From NCBI RefSeq assembly GCF_013141425.1, contig NZ_JABFRA010000103.1:1-40395 (forward strand): 40,395 bases of DNA. The letters run 5' to 3'. The stretch is from Methylotenera sp. (lineage in GTDB: Bacteria; Pseudomonadota; Gammaproteobacteria; Burkholderiales; Methylophilaceae). The translations under genes were made by a program, and so were the position numbers. A model generated the notes under the pieces. It made no database searches and was not told the DNA's origin. It was given only the letters and a program-made list of their open reading frames with translations. Of this stretch, positions 34,327 to 40,395 are shown one piece after another; positions within the stretch are counted from its first letter, which is position 1, and each line of letters starts with the position of its first letter.

Positions 34327-36084
34327 TCATAGTCCTCCAGCTAATTTTAATAATCGAGCTAAACCAATGGGTTCATCTTTAAGCATTGCCACAACAGCAT
34401 TTCGTTTTGAATATTGTTGTTCAACTGCATTAATTTCAACTAATTCGTTAAGTGCTCTTTGATGAAGCAATGGTGAGTTTGTCACGGTTGCTGCAATACT
34501 GTTGTTAATTACCCATGCCCAAGGTTCAATCCCTGCACGACGTAAATCTACTTGAAGATTAGCAGCCTCTAATACTGGAGTTTTCTCAGCAAGTGTCACA
34601 ATGAGCACTTTGGTTTGCTTGCTGTCCTGAAGCTGCATCATTGGTGTGGTGTAGTGCAAATTAGTATTTCCCATTTGGCGAGTCACTTCACGATGATAAG
34701 CACCCGTTGCATCTAGCAATAACAGGGTATGCCCTGTAGGTGCAGTATCCATCACAACAAACTTTTTACCTGCTTCACGAATAATGCGAGAAAATGCTTG
34801 GAATACCGCTATTTCTTCTGTACAAGGTGAGCGTAAATCCTCTTCTAGCAAAGCTCGACCTTGCGCATCTAGCTTAGAACCTTTTGTATCTAATACATGC
34901 TTGCGATAGCGTTCTGTTTCTTCATGTGGGTCAATTCGACTGACTGTTAAATTATCTAATGCGCCGTTGAGTGTATCTGATAGATGTGCTGCAGGGTCTG
35001 AAGTTGTAAGGAGTACTGGTAATCCGCGATGTGCTAACTCAACAGCCACGGCTGCAGCTATTGTAGTTTTGCCTACACCTCCCTTACCCATGGTCATGAC
35101 AAGTCCATGACCATCCTCAGCTATACCATCTACAAGTTTTGATAAGCTAGGTTTGTCTAAGTTTATAGGCGAACTATTTGCTATGTGTGCATGATATGGC
35201 GTATCTATTAGTAATTGCCTTAAGGCTTCGAGCCCAACCAAATCAAATGGTTTAAGCACGACATTATCTTGTGGAAGTGATTTTAAGACTTCAGGAATCG
35301 CATTTAGAGCCGCTTGCTCGCGTTTATAAATTGCCGCAGCTAACTCATCATTTCTAGTCTCTGCTTTTGGCAGGATGCCATTGATCACAAGGTATTGTTG
35401 TTTTAAACCAATGCCTGCAAGCTCTTCATGGGTACGTGCTACTTCACGCAATGTGGATTGTTGAGCACGTGCAACTAAGATTAATCGTGTGCGTTTACCG
35501 TCCGCAAGTGCATCGACAGCAGCTTTATATTGCTCGCGTTGTTTCTCAAGGCCTGCTAATGGGCCTAAGCAAGATGCATCGCCTTTACCTTCTTCTAGAA
35601 ACCCACTCCATGCGCCAGGTAATTGCAATAAGCGTATGGTGTGGCCAGTTGGCGCAGTATCAAAGATGATGTGGTCATATCCTGCAGTTAGTGGTGAATC
35701 AATCAACAGAGAAGTAAACTCATCAAATGCTGCAATCTCGGTTGTACATGCGCCAGATAACTGCTCTTCAATTCCTTTAACTACAGCATCAGGTAGTATC
35801 CCGCGCACTGGTCCAACAATACGGTCTCTATATAATTGCGCAGCGGCTTGTGGGTCGATTTCAAGTGCTGAAAGATTTTGAATTGCTGGTACTGGCGTTA
35901 TATTGTTGCCAATACTGATTCCAAATACTTGCCCGACATTAGAGGCTGGGTCGGTACTTACCAGAAGTACGCTTTTACCTGTCTCAGCTAATTGAATCAC
36001 TGTTGCACAGGCAATTGATGTCTTGCCAACGCCACCCTTGCCAGTAAAAAATAGAAAGCGTGGTGGTTGGTCAAGAAACTTCAT
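34327..36084 (-). CDS. arsA: Arsenical pump-driving ATPase ArsA (two-domain)
   Basis: At 585 residues this is the full two-lobed ArsA that powers As(III)/Sb(III) extrusion when joined to an ArsB-type pump. Each half has a P-loop: GKGGVGKT at 15-22 and MGKGGVGKTTIA in the second half. Each half also has the DTAPTGHT signal. The three metalloid-binding cysteines are C113 (SGACTTE), C172 (DASCLGP) and C421 (SPCTEE), matching C113, C172 and C422 of the plasmid R773 enzyme. It lies last in arsR-arsC-arsD-arsA, 18 bp after arsD. No arsB or acr3 follows; the next gene is convergent crcB after 22 bp. The pump must be elsewhere or absent. Confidence 0.97.
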   Translation of the reverse strand: MKFLDQPPRFLFFTGKGGVGKTSIACATVIQLAETGKSVLLVSTDPASNVGQVFGISIGNNITPVPAIQNLSALEIDPQAAAQLYRDRIVGPVRGILPDAVVKGIEEQLSGACTTEIAAFDEFTSLLIDSPLTAGYDHIIFDTAPTGHTIRLLQLPGAWSGFLEEGKGDASCLGPLAGLEKQREQYKAAVDALADGKRTRLILVARAQQSTLREVARTHEELAGIGLKQQYLVINGILPKAETRNDELAAAIYKREQAALNAIPEVLKSLPQDNVVLKPFDLVGLEALRQLLIDTPYHAHIANSSPINLDKPSLSKLVDGIAEDGHGLVMTMGKGGVGKTTIAAAVAVELAHRGLPVLLTTSDPAAHLSDTLNGALDNLTVSRIDPHEETERYRKHVLDTKGSKLDAQGRALLEEDLRSPCTEEIAVFQAFSRIIREAGKKFVVMDTAPTGHTLLLLDATGAYHREVTRQMGNTNLHYTTPMMQLQDSKQTKVLIVTLAEKTPVLEAANLQVDLRRAGIEPWAWVINNSIAATVTNSPLLHQRALNELVEINAVEQQYSKRNAVVAMLKDEPIGLARLLKLAGGL

Positions 36085-36102
36085 TAGATTACCTTCATAT
36101 GA

Positions 36103-36462
36103 TTAACAACATTTACCGCCACTACAACATCCGCCAGCGGGTGCAATCTCTGTGATTGCTACAATACTAGCCCAACGTGATAGCTCGGTACGATTAGGGT
36201 AACGTCCTGCCAATGCAAATTCACCATCAACCAATATCAGCGGTAATGCTTCTTGTCCAGAACGCTCGAGGAAATCTCTAACAACTTTGCTATTGGCAAA
36301 ATCCATAGGCTGCTGTGCAAGATTAAAGCGTTCAATCTTTGCGCCATTCTGTTTAGCCCAATCAACGTCCGCACTAAAACTCACTAACTGTTGGTCTACA
36401 TCTACACCACAAACGCCGCTGCTACAGCACATGGCTGGGTCAAATACTTGTATCGTTTTCAT
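36103..36462 (-). CDS. arsD: Arsenic metallochaperone ArsD
   Basis: ArsD carries As(III) to ArsA and raises its affinity for low arsenite. Starting at ATG 36462 the protein has 119 residues with C12, C13 and C18 (DPAMCCSSGVCG), the exact positions of the well-studied R773 ArsD. A C-terminal cluster GGCCSGGKCC adds two vicinal cysteine pairs. A second ATG three bases upstream (36465) is possible. The AAGGAG ribosome-binding site overlaps the arsC stop codon and is best spaced for 36462. It sits between arsC and arsA, so translation is probably coupled through the operon. Confidence 0.95.
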   Translation of the reverse strand: MKTIQVFDPAMCCSSGVCGVDVDQQLVSFSADVDWAKQNGAKIERFNLAQQPMDFANSKVVRDFLERSGQEALPLILVDGEFALAGRYPNRTELSRWASIVAITEIAPAGGCCSGGKCC

Positions 36463-36473
36463 CATCTGTCTCC

Positions 36474-36953
36474 TTACACCACTATGGTGGCAATCTTATC
36501 CATTGCAAGCTTCAGTGCTGGTTTATCGTGTTTTAATGTTTCAAGTGGTAAGGCTAGAAAGGCTTCAATACGTGCTCGTAATATCCTGTAAGCCTTCATG
36601 AATGCCGCATCGATTTCTTCATCCGTGCCTGTTGCATGGGCTGGGTCTTCAACACCCCAGTGGCTTCTTAAGACTGGGCCAAGATAGGCTGGGCAAGTTT
36701 CGTCTGCAGCGTTGCCACATACTGAAATCACAATGTCTGGAGTTGCTGGTAGATTCTCCCAAGATTTACTGTGATAGCCTTCTGTAGAAATGCCTTCGCG
36801 TGCGAGTAATGCCAGTGAGCGTGGGTGCACATAGCCTGCTGGTTTACTACCCGCGCTCATGGCTTTCCAGCCTGCTGGTGCTAAATAATTAAAAGTTGCT
36901 TCGCCCAAAATAGAGCGGCATGAATTACCTGTACATAGGAAAAGAATGTTCAT
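36474..36953 (-). CDS. arsC: Arsenate reductase, low-molecular-weight phosphatase type
   Basis: This 159-residue enzyme reduces arsenate to arsenite. The N-terminal CX5R phosphate loop is LFLCTGNSCRS (C7, R13). A second redox pair C-x7-C occurs in SVCGNAADETCPAYLG. This three-cysteine layout is the thioredoxin-coupled type known from Staphylococcus, rather than the glutaredoxin type of R773. It is the second gene of the operon, between arsR (17 bp upstream) and arsD. Its product, As(III), would need export, for which no pump is encoded here. Confidence 0.95.
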   Translation of the reverse strand: MNILFLCTGNSCRSILGEATFNYLAPAGWKAMSAGSKPAGYVHPRSLALLAREGISTEGYHSKSWENLPATPDIVISVCGNAADETCPAYLGPVLRSHWGVEDPAHATGTDEEIDAAFMKAYRILRARIEAFLALPLETLKHDKPALKLAMDKIATIVV

Positions 36954-36970
36954 GATTTTCTCTGGAAAAA

Positions 36971-37303
36971 TTAATTTAATTGCGTTTCATCACAAGAAAC
37001 ATCCGAGCAGCAAGTAGCATTTCCTGCACAACAGTTTTCTGTGAGGTACGCAAGCAAGCCATTCATCTCCTCATAATTAGCAGAGTAATAAATAAAACGG
37101 CTAACTTGGCGCGACTTTATAAGTCCTGAAATGCTTAATTCTTTTAGATGAAATGACAGGGTGCTTGGTGGAATTTGAAGTTTATCTCCAATCACTCCAG
37201 CAGCCAAACCTTCAGAACCAGCTTGAACAAGTAGCCTGAATATATCCAAACGGGCTTCCTGAGCTATGGATGAAAGTAATAAAACAGCAGATTTAGTATT
37301 CAT
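36971..37303 (-). CDS. arsR: ArsR-family arsenic-responsive repressor
   Basis: This winged-helix repressor releases the ars promoter when As(III) binds. From ATG 37303 it has 110 residues: helix-turn-helix IGDKLQIPPSTLSFHLKELS and wing SRQVSRFIYYSA. The classic ELCVC metal site is missing. Instead the C terminus carries C91, C92, C98, C99 and C104. The CC-x5-C spacing resembles the Acidithiobacillus type of ArsR (C95, C96, C102), so the sensor site is probably C-terminal. The frame runs on to a TTG at 37339, but that extension would be encoded by the operator palindrome, so I reject it. The gene leads the operon arsR-arsC-arsD-arsA. Confidence 0.93.
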   Translation of the reverse strand: MNTKSAVLLLSSIAQEARLDIFRLLVQAGSEGLAAGVIGDKLQIPPSTLSFHLKELSISGLIKSRQVSRFIYYSANYEEMNGLLAYLTENCCAGNATCCSDVSCDETQLN

Positions 37304-37306
37304 GCA

Positions 37307-37330
37307 TTCTATATTTCCATAAATATAGAA
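37307..37330. promoter_or_regulatory. Palindromic ArsR operator
   Basis: Perfect 10-bp arms TTCTATATTT (37307-37316) and AAATATAGAA (37321-37330) flank a 4-bp centre just before arsR. AT-rich imperfect palindromes of this size are typical ArsR/SmtB operators. It overlaps the -10 box of one candidate promoter and lies just downstream of another, as expected for autorepression. Confidence 0.8.
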
Positions 37331-37351
37331 ATATTGCAATGATTATCACAA
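37322..37351 (-). promoter_or_regulatory. Candidate ars operon promoter
   Basis: On the minus strand TTGTGA (37351-37346), an 18-bp spacer and TATATT (37327-37322) make a plausible sigma-70 promoter whose -10 lies in the operator. An alternative is the extended -10 TGTGATAAT (GATAAT at 37347-37342), which would leave a longer leader holding the whole operator. The sequence does not decide between them. Confidence 0.5.
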
Positions 37352-37377
37352 AAAAAATATGATAAGTTTGAAATGAT

Positions 37378-37408
37378 AAAAAAGCCCTGATTCTTTCAGG
37401 GCTTTTTT
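37378..37408. terminator. Terminator after rne (bidirectional form)
   Basis: AAAAAAGCCCTGA (37378-37390) pairs with TCAGGGCTTTTTT (37396-37408) around a five-base loop. Read on the minus strand it ends rne with a six-T run and insulates the arsR promoter from rne read-through. The symmetric A/T flanks allow function on the plus strand too. Confidence 0.9.
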
Positions 37409-37445
37409 ATAGCTTGGCTTTTACCTCAACCATATTTTGTAAATA

Positions 37446-40121
37446 CTATTTGTTTTGCGTTTCCACCAAAACTAAAGGTGCTTCCGCTTCCGTAGGTAAA
37501 GTTTTTTTCTGCCAATTCGCCGCTTTACGAGGCGCTTTAGGTTTTGCAAATTCAGAAGGTGTAGCTTTTGGCACATCCGCTTTCGTTTCAACCAACTGCA
37601 AGCCTGCGGCAGCTAAATCCACTGGTTTTGATTCAGCCTTTGGTTTGCGCGGGCGAGCAGGGCGCTTGCCTTGAGCTTTTGTTGTAGTGACTTCAACTGA
37701 ACTGGTCGCTTCTTGCGGCGTCGCTTCACTTGTTGCATTAGCTTCTGGTTTATTTGCGGGCGTTTTTGTCGCTTTGGACTTTCTGTTGTCAGCTTTGGCT
37801 TTTGCAGGTTTAGCATCTGCTGTAGCCTGAATCGGCTGATTTTCAGCTGATTTAGCGACTTCCTGTACAGAGGTGTTAGCGACATTTTTAACGACATTCT
37901 CTGTAGCAGTATTCGTTGCTTGTACCACAACTGTTGCCGACGTTGTGCCAATCTCCTCATTTGGCACAAACGGACGATTTGTCTCTCGCGCAACATTGTC
38001 GTCACGGTCACGGCGGCCACGGCGGTTATTGCGATTGCGACGATTTCCACTGCGTTCCGTTGTTTTTTCAGCACTAGTTTCAATTACACTTACTTCAGCA
38101 TTGGTGTTTAACGGTGTAGTGGCGGTTTGTTGACGCTGTTGCTCATTTCGAGGCTTGTCACTACGTGGCTGCTCGTTCCTAGGCTGTTGCGGTTTTTGTT
38201 GGCGCGGCTCTTGGGCTTTTGCATCAGTAGGTCGCGCTTCTTGGCTTTTGGCTTCGTTGTTACGGTTTGGACGATTTTGTTGATTAACATCTTTATCTGT
38301 GCGCTCGCCACGGTTACGCTCGTTACGATTGCGATTATTGCGGTTACGATTGTTACGGTTATTTTCACGACGTGTTTCTTCGGCTTTTTCAGCTTCTGTT
38401 TTTGGCGTTTCTTCTGTAGAAGTCGTTGCGCCAAATAGACGTTTAATACGTGTAAAAAATGAAACCTTAGGCGCTGCTACAACTTCTGGTGTTGCTTTTT
38501 CAGCCACAATTGGCGCGGGTGCGGCAGGTGTGATTCCTTTAACTGCGGCTACTGGTCTTACCGCTTTTGCGACTTCTTCTGCATTCGGAATGTAAGTAGT
38601 TTCGGTAGGTAGTTCCACCAATTTGTAACTTGCACGGTTAGTTTCTTCTGTTACGTCATCGTGTTTAACGCGCACAATGTTGTAGTTTGGCGTTTCAAGG
38701 TGAATATTTGGAATCAACACGACTTCCACGCCCATGCGTTGCTCAATAGCGTGAATATCTGCACGTTTTTCATTAAGCAAGAATGTCGCCACTTCAACGG
38801 GTAATTGCACTTGAATAATGGCGCTGTTTTCTTTCATTGCATCTTCTTGTGTGATACGTAAGATATGCAAGGCCGTTGATTCAATGCCACGAATGTGGCC
38901 AGTGCCACTACAGCGTGGGCACGGGATGTGATTAGTTTCGCCTAAACTTGGGCGTAAGCGTTGGCGCGATAATTCCAGCAAGCCAAAGCGTGAAATTTTG
39001 CCAGTTTGCACACGGGCACGGTCAACATGCAAGGCGTCACGTAAGGCATTTTCTACTTCACGTTGATTGCGTTGGCTTTCCATGTCGATAAAGTCAATCA
39101 CTACCAAACCACCTAAGTCGCGCAAGCGTAATTGGCGTGCGACTTCTTCAGCGGCTTCTAAGTTGGTATTGAATGCGGTGTGTTCAATGTCGCTGCCACG
39201 TGTTGCACGGCCAGAGTTAACGTCTACTGAAACCAAGGCTTCAGTATGGTCAATCACAATCGCACCACCTGAAGGCAAGCGTACTTCACGTGCAAAAGCA
39301 GATTCAATTTGATGTTCAATTTGAAAGCGTGTAAACAATGGAATTTCATCTTGGTAGAGCTTAACGCGCGACACATTGCCTGGCATTACGTGATTCATAA
39401 ACTGCACGGCTTGTTCGTGAATATCCGGTGTATCAATTAAGATTTCGCCAATATCAGAGCTAAAGTAATCGCGAATGGCGCGAATCACTAAGCTACCTTC
39501 TTGGTAGATTAAATACGCACCAGCTTGCATTGCAGAGGCGCCATCAATGGCTGTCCATAATTGTGTGAGGTAGTTTAAATCCCATTGTAATTCTTCTGCA
39601 TTGCGGCCAATACCAGCAGTGCGAGCAATGATGCTCATGCCTTTTGGCACTTCTAATTGGGCTAAAACATCGCGTAGTTCGTCACGGTCTTCACCTTCAA
39701 TACGGCGTGAAACACCGCCTCCGCGCGGGTTGTTTGGCATTAATACCAAATAACGGCCAGCCAGTGAGATGAACGTAGTAAGCGCAGCGCCTTTGTTGCC
39801 GCGCTCGTCTTTGTCTACTTGAACGATAAGTTCTTGGCCTTCTTTTAAGGCGTCCTGGATGCGAGATTTACCATCTGCACCTTCTTTGAAGTAGCTGCGA
39901 GAAACTTCTTTAAATGGTAAGAAACCGTGTCTATCCATGCCGTAATCGACAAAAGCCGCTTCGAGTGATGGTTCGATACGGGTGATCACCCCTTTGTAGA
40001 TATTGCTTTTGCGCTGTTCTTTGCCAGCGTGTTCAATATCCAAATCGATGAGTTTTTGCCCATCTACAATCGCAACGCGTAATTCTTCCTCTTGCGTTGC
40101 ATTAAATAACATACGTTTCAT
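37446..40121 (-). CDS. rne: Ribonuclease E
   Basis: This 891-residue endoribonuclease is central to mRNA decay and to rRNA and tRNA processing. The catalytic half opens with [21 protein letters not shown], identical in start to E. coli RNase E. It has an S1 domain ([18 protein letters not shown]), a DNase I-like active site with D300 (VSVDVNSG) and D343 (VVIDFIDM), and the Zn-link [12 protein letters not shown]. From about residue 510 the protein is disordered: an Arg/Asn-rich stretch ([20 protein letters not shown]), then Ala/Lys/Pro-rich sequence, presumably the RNA- and partner-binding scaffold of a degradosome. An AGGAG ribosome-binding site precedes ATG 40121. Antisense frames in the tail are composition artefacts. 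Confidence 0.97.
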   Translation of the reverse strand: MKRMLFNATQEEELRVAIVDGQKLIDLDIEHAGKEQRKSNIYKGVITRIEPSLEAAFVDYGMDRHGFLPFKEVSRSYFKEGADGKSRIQDALKEGQELIVQVDKDERGNKGAALTTFISLAGRYLVLMPNNPRGGGVSRRIEGEDRDELRDVLAQLEVPKGMSIIARTAGIGRNAEELQWDLNYLTQLWTAIDGASAMQAGAYLIYQEGSLVIRAIRDYFSSDIGEILIDTPDIHEQAVQFMNHVMPGNVSRVKLYQDEIPLFTRFQIEHQIESAFAREVRLPSGGAIVIDHTEALVSVDVNSGRATRGSDIEHTAFNTNLEAAEEVARQLRLRDLGGLVVIDFIDMESQRNQREVENALRDALHVDRARVQTGKISRFGLLELSRQRLRPSLGETNHIPCPRCSGTGHIRGIESTALHILRITQEDAMKENSAIIQVQLPVEVATFLLNEKRADIHAIEQRMGVEVVLIPNIHLETPNYNIVRVKHDDVTEETNRASYKLVELPTETTYIPNAEEVAKAVRPVAAVKGITPAAPAPIVAEKATPEVVAAPKVSFFTRIKRLFGATTSTEETPKTEAEKAEETRRENNRNNRNRNNRNRNERNRGERTDKDVNQQNRPNRNNEAKSQEARPTDAKAQEPRQQKPQQPRNEQPRSDKPRNEQQRQQTATTPLNTNAEVSVIETSAEKTTERSGNRRNRNNRRGRRDRDDNVARETNRPFVPNEEIGTTSATVVVQATNTATENVVKNVANTSVQEVAKSAENQPIQATADAKPAKAKADNRKSKATKTPANKPEANATSEATPQEATSSVEVTTTKAQGKRPARPRKPKAESKPVDLAAAGLQLVETKADVPKATPSEFAKPKAPRKAANWQKKTLPTEAEAPLVLVETQNK

Positions 40122-40395
40122 TTTGTGCTCCTGTTAGGCTCAGGTGGCAGACTCAATGCTTTAGTTAAGCGATTGATATTTAAGGCGATTAAGGTAGAAG
40201 TGCCAAAGATGTTGGCTGAAATACTGAAGGCGCAAAGGGTGCGCATGTGTGTAATCTAACGATTATAATTTTAAGAAACTGGTAACAGATTAACTGTATC
40301 ATTCTTAAAATAAACTATTATAAATTGACTGATTGGGCGTGCTTTACTTAAAGAAAGCATGCAGTGATAGCCAATTTTTTAAACTATTATTTCAC
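40122..40395. other. rne upstream region / 5' leader
   Basis: This 274-bp stretch holds no gene. On the minus strand a perfect -10 TATAAT occurs at 40267-40262, but only a weak -35 (CTGTTA with a 15-bp spacer) precedes it. A start there would give rne a leader of about 130 bases. Long leaders on rne are known to mediate autoregulation by RNase E in E. coli; that is only a possibility here. Another TATAAT-like site lies near 40320. Confidence 0.4.

Noticed and set aside
37304-37339. TTG start for arsR adding 12 residues
   Set aside because: The added codons are the operator palindrome itself, so they are regulatory DNA rather than coding.
34327-37351. ars operon as a mobile genomic island
   Set aside because: No transposase, integrase, terminal repeats or tRNA boundary flank it, and base composition is not visibly different.
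38127-38438. Hydrophobic plus-strand frame that looks like a membrane protein
   Set aside because: It is antisense to the Arg/Asn-rich tail of rne. The hydrophobic composition is a by-product of complementing Arg and Asn codons.

Overview
The window looks like chromosomal DNA of a betaproteobacterium, most likely Methylophilaceae (Methylotenera/Methylophilus type). This is inferred from the gene order tig-clpP-clpX-lon-hupB-tRNA-Val-tRNA-Asp-ppiD-fabI, the gloB-methyltransferase-rnhA-dnaQ block, the orn/M48 peptidase/rsgA block and the AT-leaning base composition. No species can be named from the sequence alone. No transposase, integrase, CRISPR array or phage gene was seen.

Layout. (1) 1-5316: tRNA-Leu(UAG), a 448-bp gene-free stretch, then a signalling cluster: a lone receiver domain, a soluble three-PAS HisKA_3 histidine kinase and a NarL-type regulator, followed by a TorF-type outer-membrane protein. 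(2) 5456-14614: the protein quality-control and nucleoid block. It holds tig-clpP-clpX, lon behind a textbook sigma-32 promoter, hupB with a strong sigma-70 promoter and tRNA-Val in its 3' region, tRNA-Asp, and ppiD. (3) 14588-20866, minus strand: mltD, an oligopeptide ABC transporter (lipoprotein plus two permeases, no ATPase) and fabI, packed like one operon. (4) 20935-24904: gloB, divergent from a methyltransferase-like gene, rnhA, dnaQ and rfbB. (5) 24947-28868, minus strand: queD and an overlapping HD-GYP/EAL pair for cyclic-di-GMP turnover. (6) 29053-34304: rsgA, a small cytochrome c, an M48 membrane peptidase, orn, glgA and crcB. (7) 34327-37351, minus strand: an arsenic operon arsR-arsC-arsD-arsA behind a palindromic operator, with no efflux permease in it. 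(8) 37378-40395: rne with its terminator and upstream region.

Most genes are housekeeping. The points most worth a second look are: the kinase with two tandem PAS copies that both carry an H-x2-C-x4-C motif; the HD-GYP protein whose metal-binding HD is QD, co-translated with an EAL protein whose GGDEF half is degenerate; the mltD-peptide transporter-fabI operon; the ars operon with an ATPase but no pump; the methyltransferase-like protein without a SAM motif I; and the lon promoter whose -35 box lies in one arm of a 14-bp inverted repeat. None of these is a clearly new system. They are testable oddities in an otherwise ordinary region.
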